In this document: in pieces, positions 44,765 through 53,987 of the stretch
How the letters are laid out: every line of letters starts with the position of its first letter
Position numbering within the stretch: position 1 is the stretch's first letter
DNA from: JAIBBV01 sp044347745
GTDB lineage: Bacteria > Bdellovibrionota_C > UBA2361 > JAFLCA01
Direction: 5' to 3'
Assembly (NCBI GenBank): GCA_044347745.1
Contig: JBIKUD010000001.1
Location: forward strand, 1 to 64,000
Length of the DNA: 64,000 nt
The notes under the pieces: generated by a model
Databases searched by the model: none
Told to the model about the DNA's origin: nothing
What the model saw: only the letters and a program-made list of their open reading frames with translations
Translations under genes and position numbers: made by a program

Positions 44765-45178
44765 GCAATTCCTAGTCTAAAATCTGTCTAATGCACACAC
44801 CGCTGAGGCCTGATTCAGTTTGAATCTAAGGGCCCAAAGACACTGGCGGTGCCAAAATTCGCTTCCAGTGACAATATTCGTCCATCGGGGCTAAGAACTT
44901 GAAATGCTTATGAGTCCCTGGGTTGCAGCGCTAATAGCTTGTATTGATTGCCAATTATTGCTGTTGTCGGCGTTCACTTTATGGAGGGCGTGTTGCTGCC
45001 AGAAAATGGAACTGCGAATTTCGGTTGTTGCATCTGCCAAGGGACCTGTATTCCCATGGGCATCCAGCATGGTTCCAGTTCACCGTTTACTTGCGTCTCA
45101 GTCGGTCAGATCTTAGGCTCGGCTCTGGTTTTCTTCTCTGGGCTTTCCACCGATTGATTCTTTTTTTGTGACAACTTC
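44765..45178. other. Intergenic region between pilB and the divergent sulfatase-like gene
   Basis: A gap of 414 bases. Two overlapping open frames (44904-45157) run through it, but they have no ribosome site and neither has a recognisable product. Promoters for both divergent genes must lie here. I found no convincing sigma-54 site with correct spacing: a TTGCCAATTATTGCT (44949-44963) is one base short and lacks the GG. No hairpin stands out. Confidence 0.5.
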
Positions 45179-46861
45179 ATGTTCACCGTGCTGCCCCTGC
45201 TTTTTTCCGTCCTGGTATTGTTACCTGCTTTGGTTTTGCTCGGAAACTCTAATGAGTTTTCGTATGGGCTTCTCTATGCCCTTAGAATCGGTGCTCTGCT
45301 CTGCCTTGCCGGCACGTTGGTATTTGGGTTGCTCCAGAGCATTTTTCTCAGAAGGTTTTCTGACTATGTGTCAGTGGTACTCATTTGGCTTCTGGTAGGG
45401 TCTTATGTACAGAGTCAGTTTTTAGTTTGGGATTATGGCTCTTTAGACGGAACACCAATTGCATGGAATGAATATGTAGGGCGTGGTTGGATTGATCTGG
45501 GTGTTTGGGCGGTACTAGCAGTCCTTGCTGCATGGAAAACACGCTGGGTGAAGTTACATGCGTCTCGCTTGAGTATCCTAATTGTAGGATTGCACGCTAT
45601 CAGTTTGTTGCCGCAAGTAGGTTCGGCACCTCAGCTTGTACGTCGACCACCCGCTCAAGAACTTCAAGAGCTTTTTAGTCTATCCAAGGAATCGAATGTT
45701 ATTCATATAGTTTTAGATGCCCTGCAGTCCCCCGCTTTTGAACGCGCAATTACTGTAGAGCCTGAGCTTAAGGATTCATTTTCTGGCTTTACGTATTTTC
45801 GTAATACTACTTCAGCCTTCCCCAGCACCCTTCCCAGCGTCCCTGCATTTTTAACCGGTGTGCCCTTTGATGCATCGGTTCCGCTGCGACGATATTATGA
45901 GGAAACTTTTAAAAAATCCTCTTTGCCCACGCAGCTTGCAGCCCAAGGTTTTTCGTCGCGCTTGGCCACCATTCCCGGGTTCTGTCAGTTTTTTGCACCG
46001 GGGATGTGCGGTGAAGCCCGGCGTTTCCCCGGCAAAAGTGATTTAGAATTTAGCATCTCTGAATACGCCGAGCAGCTTGACCTGGCTCTCTTTAGAGCAA
46101 GTCCACAGTTTCTTAAGAAACACATTTATCGAAATGAGCAATGGCTGGTGCAATCTCTGCTGGCTCCAAAGTCTTCTGTCGGGATAGGTGAAGATCGCGG
46201 TGTCTTATTTGCGCGAGAATTTATTCAAAAGGTGCACGTATCGAGCGATAAACCTACGTATCGCTTTTTGCATTTCTTGTTCCCTCATCCGCCTATTCGT
46301 TTGAATGCAGAGTGTGAGCCTCTTGCAAGCTTTGAGCGAATACATGTTGATAATTTTACACGGCAGACGCGCTGTGCGCTGCGGGTTGCCGCTGATATTG
46401 TAAATCGCCTTAAAGCTCTTGGCGTCTACGACAACTCCATCATTATTCTGAGCGCAGATCATGGCACGCGGCTTGATTTTGGCCAGAACCAAAAGAATGT
46501 GCTTAAAGACAGAAATCTTCCTCCCATTTCTCGAGCGCTTCCTTTGTTGATGATTAAACCTAAGGGAGCGAAAGGAGCGTTGCAAACTTCCGAGGCACCG
46601 GCTCAATTAATGGATCTACCTGCCACTGTCTCGAGTCTTCTTGGAGTTTCAATGCAGTTCCCTGGGCGTACTGTTTTTGAGCTAGGGCCCCAGGAGGAGC
46701 GGAAACGTAGCTTTTACGATTTTTCGTTCCGATGGTCTAAATGGCGTGAAGTTGGAATGGATGATACCTTTAATGGATTCCCTGTATTTACTATTAATGG
46801 TCATGCATGGGATGCAAAGTCTTGGACTAGGGTTGGCCAGGCGCCGCTTGTTGATAAGTAG
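45179..46861 (+). CDS. Membrane-bound sulfatase/phosphoethanolamine-transferase-like protein
   Basis: 560 residues. Four membrane segments (about 1-145) precede an alkaline-phosphatase-superfamily domain. The metal-binding start is NVIHIVLDALQSP near residue 180, the likely nucleophile region is TTSAFPSTLPSVPAFLTG, and the second metal site is IILSADHGTRLDF near residue 420. HFLFPHPP lies between. The topology resembles lipid A phosphoethanolamine or LtaS-type enzymes. The substrate is unknown, but a membrane glycolipid is likely. The ATG at 45179 is the first start after an in-frame stop; the ribosome site is weak. Confidence 0.82.
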   Translation: MFTVLPLLFSVLVLLPALVLLGNSNEFSYGLLYALRIGALLCLAGTLVFGLLQSIFLRRFSDYVSVVLIWLLVGSYVQSQFLVWDYGSLDGTPIAWNEYVGRGWIDLGVWAVLAVLAAWKTRWVKLHASRLSILIVGLHAISLLPQVGSAPQLVRRPPAQELQELFSLSKESNVIHIVLDALQSPAFERAITVEPELKDSFSGFTYFRNTTSAFPSTLPSVPAFLTGVPFDASVPLRRYYEETFKKSSLPTQLAAQGFSSRLATIPGFCQFFAPGMCGEARRFPGKSDLEFSISEYAEQLDLALFRASPQFLKKHIYRNEQWLVQSLLAPKSSVGIGEDRGVLFAREFIQKVHVSSDKPTYRFLHFLFPHPPIRLNAECEPLASFERIHVDNFTRQTRCALRVAADIVNRLKALGVYDNSIIILSADHGTRLDFGQNQKNVLKDRNLPPISRALPLLMIKPKGAKGALQTSEAPAQLMDLPATVSSLLGVSMQFPGRTVFELGPQEERKRSFYDFSFRWSKWREVGMDDTFNGFPVFTINGHAWDAKSWTRVGQAPLVDK

Positions 46862-46943
46862 CTCAAGCTGCTGTATTTACTGCTTGTGGTGATTCGCGAG
46901 GCTGTACAAAACAGGCGGCTTCAGCCTCCAGATTGTTTTTATC

Positions 46944-48059
46944 GTGTTGGCGTCTTTGAAAAAGAATACAGGAACCAAATCAAAGTTAAAGTCCAAATCT
47001 GCTTTGGAGACAAAGCCAGCCGATGCTTCTGTCGTAGATGCTTCAGAGATAGAGGTGCTGCCCGCTGAAGATGAAACTATTACGCCAGAGGTCATTGGTG
47101 GCGAAAACGATATAGATGTGTCTGCTATAGAACTTGATGATTCGGGTGTCATAAGCCCTGAAGCTGAAGAAGAAATTGAGGTATTGAGTGAGTCGAGGGT
47201 TAAAGAAGTTGTTCCCTACGATGCGCTCCAGGCATATTTACGCGAAATTCAGCGATATCAACCTCTCAGTAAAGAGGAGGAGCATGAATTAGCGGTGCGT
47301 TATACCCAGAATAAAGATTTAGAGGCTGCCTACCGTTTGGTTTCGAGCAATTTACGTCTGGTCGTTAAGATTGCTCGCGATTATGAACGTGCAGTACGTA
47401 GCCTCCTCGATCTTATCCAAGAGGGAAATATTGGGTTGATGGAGGCAGTTAAAAATTTTGACCCGTACCGCGGGGTGCGATTCCCCTCTTACGCAGTGTG
47501 GTGGATTAAGGCCTATATCATTCGCTACGTAATTGCCAACTGGCGCATGGTTAAAATTGGTACCACTCAAGCGCAGCGCAAACTCTTTTTTAACCTTAAA
47601 AAGGAGAAAGAAAAGCTCGAGCGTGAAGGGTTTTACCCGTCGCCAAAGTTGCTAGCGGACAAACTGAATGTGAAGGAAAGCGAAGTGCTTGAGATGGAGC
47701 AGCGACTTGGTGGCGCTGATGTCAGCGTAGATGCTCCGGTGCAAGAGGGGGGTGAGCATAACCTTCTTTCGCTTATTCCTAGCTCTCAGGCGAATGCAGA
47801 GGATATACTGGCCCAGAAGCAAACTGCGCATCTTTTGCTTGAAAGTTTAGATGAGTTCTCTGCTACACTAAAACCGAAGGAGCTTGTAATCTTTAAACAG
47901 CGTATGCTGGGAGAAGAGAAGGCAACTCTGCAAGATATTTCCGATCAATTAAGCATTAGCCGCGAACGAGTGCGGCAGCTTGAGAATCGAATCAAAGAGA
48001 AGCTGAAAGAATTCTTGCTCAAACGACTAGGACCAACTGTGGATCAAATTGAGTTTTAA
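46944..48059 (+). CDS. rpoH: RpoH-type heat-shock sigma factor
   Basis: 371 residues from a GTG (a TTG three bases on is an alternative). An acidic N-terminal extension of about 85 residues replaces region 1.1. Region 1.2 (LQAYLREIQRYQPLSKEEE) is followed by region 2 (LVVKIARDYERAVRSLLDLIQEGN, FPSYAVWWIKAYI) and the RpoH box QRKLFFNL. Region 4 ends with the HTH LQDISDQLSISRERVRQLE. The RpoH box is the diagnostic feature. The next gene starts only 8 bases after the stop and may share the transcript. Confidence 0.9.
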   Translation: MLASLKKNTGTKSKLKSKSALETKPADASVVDASEIEVLPAEDETITPEVIGGENDIDVSAIELDDSGVISPEAEEEIEVLSESRVKEVVPYDALQAYLREIQRYQPLSKEEEHELAVRYTQNKDLEAAYRLVSSNLRLVVKIARDYERAVRSLLDLIQEGNIGLMEAVKNFDPYRGVRFPSYAVWWIKAYIIRYVIANWRMVKIGTTQAQRKLFFNLKKEKEKLEREGFYPSPKLLADKLNVKESEVLEMEQRLGGADVSVDAPVQEGGEHNLLSLIPSSQANAEDILAQKQTAHLLLESLDEFSATLKPKELVIFKQRMLGEEKATLQDISDQLSISRERVRQLENRIKEKLKEFLLKRLGPTVDQIEF

Positions 48060-48067
48060 GATTGGCA

Positions 48068-49555
48068 ATGAATAACGAATCTCAAAACCTTCAGAAGCCC
48101 AAAAGGTTGCTCTCTTTTCGTTTCGTTATCTTTATTCTAGTGGTAGCGGCTTTGGTGCCAGTAGCTTTTGCGGGCTGGTCCTCCCTGTATTCTGGGTTTC
48201 TTGAGCGTTCTGCGCCAGAAATAGAAGTTTTGCAATTCCCTCGAGGCGTTGGACTTGCCCCGGTTTCAATTAAGTTACGACTCTCCGACACGGGAGCCGG
48301 ACTTGATGAAGTAGTAGTTCGAACTCTTCAAAAGAGCAGCTCCAAGGAGATCTTGCGTCAATCGCTTGGGGGCCAGGCTGCAACTGAAATTACCGTTGAG
48401 TTTCCCGGCGATAAAAGCGCGCTGAGTGAAGGTACCGCAGAATTTGAGGTTCGGGCGTTTGATCGAAGCTTTTGGAACAATCGAAGTGTAAAAACCTTTC
48501 CCCTCAAAATTGATTATCGACGCCCGAAAGTTGAAGTTCTGTCAACTCAGCATAATGCCCGAGTTGGTGGTGCTCAATTAATAATATATAGGGCGACAGA
48601 TGAAGCTTTAGCGCTCTCTGGTATAAAGGTTGGTGGTGCCACATTTCTTGGCTACCCTGCGAGGGGCCTCGATAAAGATTTAGATGATCGCTCCCTTTTT
48701 GTTGCACTCTATGCTGTAGATCAGAACCAAGATCCAGAAAAAGTGAACGTGCGTGTGTTTGCAGAAGACGAAGTTGGCAACGCAGTTTCTGCACAGTTTT
48801 ATAATAAAGTTCAACCCCGTCCCCAACGAGTGCTTGGAGTTCCTATTACTGAAGACGTTTTGCTCAACTCAATTGCCCCATTGGCTGATGAGTATTTGCC
48901 GCGTCTTGTTGAGGCGGCCAAACAAACAGGGCAGGAGCTTGCGGTCAACACCAAAAAAGGCGGGAAAGAGCGGCTACTTGAGAAACTTACTCTGGTTAAT
49001 AAAAATTTACGCGCTTACTCTGAAACAGAAATTTTGGCTCTTCTTAAATCTCCACGATTTGAGCGTTATTGGTTTCAACCATTTGCACGCCAAGTTGGCG
49101 TGGTCCAGTACGGCTATTCAGACGATTTGCGTTTTACCTTTGAGGGAAAAGAGGTTGCTCAAGCACGTTCCAATGGATTTGAAATTGCCATGCAACCAGG
49201 TCAAGGCGAGGCTATAGCAGCAGCCGATGGCATAGTTATTTTCTCTGGAAATTTGGGTAACTATGGGCAACTTGTCGCCATAGATCATGGACTCGGGCTT
49301 ACCTCTTTGTATGGGCATCTCTCGAATGCTTCAGTGAAGAAGGGTGAGCAAATTCGAGCAGGACAAGTAATTGGCACACCTGGTCGTAGCGGATTTTCAC
49401 GTAATTCAAATGTATTTGTTCAGGTTCGGGTGCATGGAGTGCCTGTTGATCCTAATGAATGGGCCGACAGAAATTGGTTTTACGCCCACATTAACGCCAA
49501 AATTGATGAAGTAAAGCAGTTGCTGGGAATTCCAATATATCGAACGGTGAATTAG
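48068..49555 (+). CDS. LytM/M23-like protein with a degenerate active site
   Basis: 495 residues from the ATG at 48068; a TTG two codons earlier is the longer alternative. A membrane anchor lies at about residues 17-37, then an Ig-like or strand-rich periplasmic part to about residue 240, and a helical linker. The C-terminal M23 domain (about 385-475) has AAADGIVIFSGNLGNYGQLV and SLYGHLSN. Of the usual zinc ligands, the first His and Asp are replaced (NGFEIAM) and the HxH motif reads FVQVRV; only the His of YGHLS remains. It is therefore probably an inactive activator of amidases, like EnvC or NlpD, and not a peptidase itself. It is 8 bases downstream of rpoH. Confidence 0.88.
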   Translation: MNNESQNLQKPKRLLSFRFVIFILVVAALVPVAFAGWSSLYSGFLERSAPEIEVLQFPRGVGLAPVSIKLRLSDTGAGLDEVVVRTLQKSSSKEILRQSLGGQAATEITVEFPGDKSALSEGTAEFEVRAFDRSFWNNRSVKTFPLKIDYRRPKVEVLSTQHNARVGGAQLIIYRATDEALALSGIKVGGATFLGYPARGLDKDLDDRSLFVALYAVDQNQDPEKVNVRVFAEDEVGNAVSAQFYNKVQPRPQRVLGVPITEDVLLNSIAPLADEYLPRLVEAAKQTGQELAVNTKKGGKERLLEKLTLVNKNLRAYSETEILALLKSPRFERYWFQPFARQVGVVQYGYSDDLRFTFEGKEVAQARSNGFEIAMQPGQGEAIAAADGIVIFSGNLGNYGQLVAIDHGLGLTSLYGHLSNASVKKGEQIRAGQVIGTPGRSGFSRNSNVFVQVRVHGVPVDPNEWADRNWFYAHINAKIDEVKQLLGIPIYRTVN

Positions 49556-49641
49556 TTGTTTAGTTTCTGTTGGCCCGTTTCCTGTAAGCAGTAGCCAGTC
49601 CCGGCCCCGGTTTCCCAGATCCTGAATACCCTGACATCATC

Positions 49642-49686
49642 AAAGGGACCCTTCCCCAGTCAGCAGAACAGAACTGGGGCCCCTTT
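49642..49686 (+). terminator. Possible terminator after the LytM gene
   Basis: AAAGGG (49642-49647) pairs with CCCTTT (49681-49686), and CCCCAG with CTGGGG form an inner stem with a six-base bulge on the left. A short T-run (CCCTTTAATTT) follows. The stem is imperfect, so termination is uncertain. Confidence 0.45.
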
Positions 49687-49795
49687 AATTTGCCGGGATA
49701 AGCCAAATTTGTGTTTTTTCTAACCTTCGATATAGTACTCCCTGCAGAGGGCGTTTAATTTAACGTGTTGAAAGTTTTACAGAATTAGCCTGGGT

Positions 49796-50227
49796 TTGGT
49801 GTCAGTGAACAAGCTCTTCGTTAGCATAGTCATTGTGTTCGTGGTGGTTGCCAGCGCTCTGGTGTTTCAGGCAACACGGGCTGGCACGTCCCATGTGCTC
49901 ACCCCTTCTGAGCTTTCAGATATTAAAGACGGTGGCGATAAGCTTCGCATTCGAGTCGCTGGAAAGGTCTCTGCAAATGAAATCTCATATGCGGTAGAAC
50001 CGCGCATCGAGCTAAGGTTTAGCGTCGAAGACCCGGGAACTGGAGGAGCGAAGTCCATCCCGGTGTTTTATCCAGGCATTAAGCCTGATATGTTTGCAGT
50101 TGGTCGGGATGTAATTATTGATGGAGACTTTAAGTCGGGCACTCTGATAGCAAGTAAGCTTCAGACCCAGTGCCCGTCAAAGTATGAGCCACCTCCTATC
50201 GATAAAATGTACCCGCCCCAATCTTAG
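49796..50227 (+). CDS. ccmE: Cytochrome c maturation haem chaperone CcmE (CXXXY variant)
   Basis: 143 residues with TTG as formal start; GTG at 49799 or 49805 is equally possible. One N-terminal membrane anchor (about 7-25) is followed by the OB-fold periplasmic domain with VFYPGIKPDMFAVGRDVII. The haem-attachment motif is CPSKY (Cys126, Tyr130) instead of the HxxxY of classical CcmE. This Cys-type CcmE is known from Desulfovibrio and archaea, where CcmH is absent. It carries haem from CcmC to the CcmF ligation complex. It is the first gene of the ccm operon here. Confidence 0.92.
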   Translation: MVSVNKLFVSIVIVFVVVASALVFQATRAGTSHVLTPSELSDIKDGGDKLRIRVAGKVSANEISYAVEPRIELRFSVEDPGTGGAKSIPVFYPGIKPDMFAVGRDVIIDGDFKSGTLIASKLQTQCPSKYEPPPIDKMYPPQS

Positions 50228-50310
50228 GTGCTGGTTTAAAAAGATCTATTTTGAACTGCACTCAAGATCTGCAATAGGGTCTATAACCTCTGTTCTAAAA
50301 AGGATCTGCC

Positions 50311-52305
50311 GTGACTGAACTTGGGTCTTTCGCCCAATCCCTCGCCTGGATTTTAACGTTTGTTGGCATTATAAGCGGCGCTCTCGCTGGTATTAAGCAC
50401 AGTGAAGCTTGGTTTCAAACTGCAAAACAAGCAACCATTTTGGTTTTTGTGTCTGCATTCACCGCACTTTTTGCGCTGGGATATGCATTTGTTGAGAGTG
50501 ATTTTACCAACCAATATGTGTGGCAACACTCCAACCGAGACATGGCAACCATCTACAAAATCACCGCAATTTGGGGTGGCATGGACGGCTCTATGCTGCT
50601 TTGGGCGGCCCTGCTCACATTAGCCTCGGCTCTTGTTGCGTTTTGGTCCGATGCTGCTCCTCGCAGATTAATGTCGTGGACGCTAGCAGCCGCAAATTCG
50701 TCCGCAGCTTTCTTCTTTACTATTGTGGTGTTTTTGACGAATCCCTTTCGTTATATCAAGGCAGATTTTATTCCTCCTGACGGCAATGGACTAAATCCGC
50801 TTTTGCAGAATCCATTTATGGCAGTGCATCCTCCGTTGCTTTATCTAGGGTTTACATTTTTTTCAATTCCATTTGCTTTTTGCCTCGCAGCCTTACTTTC
50901 ACGCACCTTATCAAACGATTGGATTAGGCTTACCCGCCGCTGGACATTAATTGGATGGGGCTTTTTAACAGCTGGAATAGTGATGGGTGGTCACTGGGCG
51001 TACATCGAGCTTGGCTGGGGCGGATTTTGGGCTTGGGACCCGGTTGAGAACGCCTCATTTTTGCCTTGGTTAACCGGTACCGCATTTTTGCACTCGGTCA
51101 TGGTTCAAGAGCGCAAAAACATGCTTAAATTTTGGAATATCTGGCTAGTAACACTTACCTATACCCTTACCGTATTTGGCACATTTCTCACACGTTCAGG
51201 AATTGTGCAGAGCGTGCATGCCTTTGCCTCTACTAATGTGGGCTGGGTGTTTCTCGTTTATATAGGGGTAGTGGTTGTAGTGACCGCCCTGCTTTGCTGG
51301 GTGCGTAAGGACGACATTCGGTCTGAGCGAAAGATTGAAAGTTTGTTCTCACGAGAAGCTGCTTTTTTGATGAACAATTTGCTGTTCCTCAGCATTTGTT
51401 TCGCCACTCTCTGGGGAGTCATGTTTCCCGTCGTGTCAGAGTGGTTGACAGGCGTAAAGCAGGTTGTGGGTATTCCGTTTTTTAATGCAGTGAATGTGCC
51501 CCTATTTTTGCTGCTTATATTTTTGATGGGATTCGGACCACTCATTGCCTGGCGTAAGGCAAATTGGAATCAAATGAAAAGAACTTTTATTGTTCCTTTT
51601 GTGCTCGCATTGCTCTCTGCCTTGCTCCTGGTATGGGCAGGTATTGTTTCATTTTTTCCTGTGCTTTCGTATGCGCTCTGTGTTTTTGTGCTCATGACCA
51701 TTATGGGCGAGATTCATCGAGGTTTGCGGGCTCAAGCTGCGTTGCAACATCCGGGGACACTTGGAGGAGTGGGAAATCTTGTTCGTAGGCACAAAACCCG
51801 TTACGGAGGGTACTTGGTGCACCTTGGGGTGGTCATTGTGGCTTTCGCCATAACTGCTTCAATGGCTCACAAAAATGAGAAAGAGTTTTCTTTGGGGCAA
51901 GGAGAGTCATTCTCAATTGGTAGATTTACGCTTTCCCTGGATTCGCTTACTGAAGTGCAGCAGAGCAATTATACGGCGCTTCGTGCGTTAGTAAGCCTAC
52001 GGGAGCAAGGTGCTGAAAAAGTACTGAAAGTGTTGCATCCAGAACTTCGCATCTACGCTAAAAACAGAGAAACAACTACTGAAGTAGCGTTGCGTGTAGG
52101 CATGAGAGAGGATGTGTATTTGGTTTTAGCTGGAATCGATGATTCGGGCACTCGAGGAGCTTTTAAAGTTTTTATTAATCCGCTTCAGGTCTGGTTATGG
52201 TTTGGAGCTATGGTAATGTTGGCCGGTACAGTTGTTGTGCTGCTTCCTGAGGTATTTGCTCGTCAGCGAAGCGCGGTAGCAGAAGGGGCTCAAGTTAAGG
52301 CCTAA
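50311..52305 (+). CDS. ccmF: Cytochrome c haem lyase subunit CcmF
   Basis: 664 residues from a GTG with AAAGGA upstream. There are about 15 membrane segments. The WWD motif GGFWAWDPVENASFLPWL is near residue 245; conserved His residues lie in MAVHPPLLYLGF and FLHSVMVQ. A periplasmic domain of about 90 residues follows near residue 545. It ligates haem to the CXXCH of apocytochromes. Note that ccmG and ccmH do not follow it in this window. Confidence 0.97.
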   Translation: MTELGSFAQSLAWILTFVGIISGALAGIKHSEAWFQTAKQATILVFVSAFTALFALGYAFVESDFTNQYVWQHSNRDMATIYKITAIWGGMDGSMLLWAALLTLASALVAFWSDAAPRRLMSWTLAAANSSAAFFFTIVVFLTNPFRYIKADFIPPDGNGLNPLLQNPFMAVHPPLLYLGFTFFSIPFAFCLAALLSRTLSNDWIRLTRRWTLIGWGFLTAGIVMGGHWAYIELGWGGFWAWDPVENASFLPWLTGTAFLHSVMVQERKNMLKFWNIWLVTLTYTLTVFGTFLTRSGIVQSVHAFASTNVGWVFLVYIGVVVVVTALLCWVRKDDIRSERKIESLFSREAAFLMNNLLFLSICFATLWGVMFPVVSEWLTGVKQVVGIPFFNAVNVPLFLLLIFLMGFGPLIAWRKANWNQMKRTFIVPFVLALLSALLLVWAGIVSFFPVLSYALCVFVLMTIMGEIHRGLRAQAALQHPGTLGGVGNLVRRHKTRYGGYLVHLGVVIVAFAITASMAHKNEKEFSLGQGESFSIGRFTLSLDSLTEVQQSNYTALRALVSLREQGAEKVLKVLHPELRIYAKNRETTTEVALRVGMREDVYLVLAGIDDSGTRGAFKVFINPLQVWLWFGAMVMLAGTVVVLLPEVFARQRSAVAEGAQVKA

Positions 52306-52314
52306 AGGAGTTCT

Positions 52315-52599
52315 GTGGGTATAGTCGCGTTTGGTCTCGCATTAGGATGTGCTTGGTTTCTGGTGAGGCCACACCTCGCTTCGGTTTCTGCGCCCAGCTC
52401 AATTCCGTCGCTCGAAAGAGAACATCTCATCGAACAAAAAGGCAGATTTGTGCAAATGCTCAAAGACCTTGAACTCGATTTGCAAATGAAGCGCATTACT
52501 CAAGACGATTATGAGCAGATGAAGCTTTCTCTGAGTCTTGAACTTGCTCAAGTTATAGAAGCGTTAGAGCCAGAATCTAAAACGCTTGCAGGGCACTAA
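52315..52599 (+). CDS. CcmI-like small membrane protein
   Basis: 94 residues from a GTG nine bases after ccmF. A short N-terminal membrane segment (about 2-18) is followed by a charged helical stretch with LKDLELDLQMKRITQDDYEQ, which resembles the N-terminal part of CcmI (CycH). The C-terminal TPR part of full-length CcmI is missing, which is common in short deltaproteobacterial forms. It probably sits beside CcmF and helps present apocytochromes. Confidence 0.75.
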   Translation: MGIVAFGLALGCAWFLVRPHLASVSAPSSIPSLEREHLIEQKGRFVQMLKDLELDLQMKRITQDDYEQMKLSLSLELAQVIEALEPESKTLAGH

Positions 52600-52612
52600 G
52601 TGGAGAGGGCTT

Positions 52613-53308
52613 ATGCCGGGTGAACCAGAGCCCAAAATGAGCCTCGTTGTTGAAAAGCTCAATAAATCTTTCTTTAAGCATGCAGTTCTTTCTAACCTGA
52701 GCATCCGCTTTGATGGTGCTGGTTGCGTGCTCTTTTTGGGGGCCAATGGAAGTGGCAAATCCACTTTATTTCGTATCTTGGCTGGTTTACTTTCGCCCGA
52801 CTCGGGAACCGTTCATATTAAGTCTGGCCGCTCAGCGACTCAAGTAGCGTATTATGGACACGAGCCGCAAGTATATCTCGGTCTCAGTGTCTTAGAGAAT
52901 CTTAGTTTTTTTAAAAAGCTCTATGCTGATACGCGCCCACTTGACGCACACAGTACGCAGTGGGCTCTTGGTAGTTTATTAAACAAACAAGTTGCTGATC
53001 TTTCGCGTGGACAACGTGCTCGATTGGCGCTTTGCCGCACATTCATGGGAAACCCTGATATCTTTTTACTAGATGAGCCAACCACTAATTTGGATCAAGA
53101 GAACGCAGAACGCGTGTGTCAAGCTATTGCTGCCGCGCGCGACCGGGGCTGTCTTATTTTGGTCGCAACGCATGATGTGACGCGGTTGTGCGCATTTTCA
53201 CGTGAAGCCGTGTTGCTTGCACATGGCCAAGTGCTTTGTCATGAAACACTGGGACCTGGTGGAGCTTCTACTCAAGCTATACCCCTATATCAAAAAGTAA
53301 ACTCATGA
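52613..53308 (+). CDS. ccmA: Haem exporter ATPase CcmA
   Basis: 231 residues from the ATG at 52613, chosen because GGAGAGGG lies seven bases upstream. The frame is open further 5' (52586), and MSLVVEKL at 52637 would also be a natural start. Walker A is GANGSGKSTLF, signature LSRGQRARL, Walker B IFLLDEPTTNLD, switch VATHDVTRL. With CcmB and CcmC it releases holo-CcmE from CcmC. Its stop overlaps the ccmB start by four bases (ATGA). Confidence 0.95.
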   Translation: MPGEPEPKMSLVVEKLNKSFFKHAVLSNLSIRFDGAGCVLFLGANGSGKSTLFRILAGLLSPDSGTVHIKSGRSATQVAYYGHEPQVYLGLSVLENLSFFKKLYADTRPLDAHSTQWALGSLLNKQVADLSRGQRARLALCRTFMGNPDIFLLDEPTTNLDQENAERVCQAIAAARDRGCLILVATHDVTRLCAFSREAVLLAHGQVLCHETLGPGGASTQAIPLYQKVNS

Positions 53309-53985
53309 TGCAAACATTTTGGTTGCTCATAGCGAAGGATGTTCGGACCGAGCTGAGAGGCAAAGAAAGTATTTCTTTGCTATTTGGGCTAGCGGTGCTT
53401 CTGAGCCTAATTGGTATGTTCGGTGTAGGAAGTGCTTTTTTACCTCCCGAATATAGTAAGCGCATGTACCCAGGCCTGGTTTGGCTCATTTTTTTATTTG
53501 CAGGCACCAGTTGTGTGGGCCGCAGCTTCGAAGCTGACCTTCAAGGACGAGCAATTGAAGCCTTATTAGTCGCTAAAATTAATCCTTCTGTAATGTACGT
53601 CAGCAAAGTCTTTGTTTTTTCACTTATCCTCTTGCTCGGTCATGCAGTTACCTGTGCTCTATTCGCTGGGCTTATTGAGGTTTCGATAATGCCGGTGTTT
53701 TTAAGCTTGCTGTTAGTCAGCGCTCTGGTGGTGTTTGCATTTACCTCAATTGCCGTGCTTTTGGCCGCAATTTCAGCGGTTTCGCGAATGAAGGGAATGC
53801 TTTTGCCTTTGTTGGTGCTGCCCCTCACCTTCCCGCTTCTTGCCGCCGCAATTGAGCTATTTCAAGCCATTTTGCAAAACGGGACTCTTGAGCTCGATTC
53901 GATATGGCTCACCTTGTTGGTTGTTGCTGACGTATTGTATTTTATCTTGGGTCTAAACCTCTTTTCTTTTGCGATTCGAGAGTAG
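53305..53985 (+). CDS. ccmB: Haem exporter permease CcmB
   Basis: 226 residues with six membrane segments, normal for CcmB. The conserved entry IAKDVRTELRGKESI and GRSFEADLQGRAIEALL are present. The start codon overlaps the ccmA stop (ATGA). It is a membrane partner of CcmA and CcmC. Confidence 0.95.
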   Translation: MMQTFWLLIAKDVRTELRGKESISLLFGLAVLLSLIGMFGVGSAFLPPEYSKRMYPGLVWLIFLFAGTSCVGRSFEADLQGRAIEALLVAKINPSVMYVSKVFVFSLILLLGHAVTCALFAGLIEVSIMPVFLSLLLVSALVVFAFTSIAVLLAAISAVSRMKGMLLPLLVLPLTFPLLAAAIELFQAILQNGTLELDSIWLTLLVVADVLYFILGLNLFSFAIRE

Positions 53986-53987
53986 GT

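Noticed and set aside
44904..45157. Overlapping short frames upstream of the sulfatase-like gene
   Set aside because: They overlap one another in different frames, have no ribosome site and match nothing I recognise.
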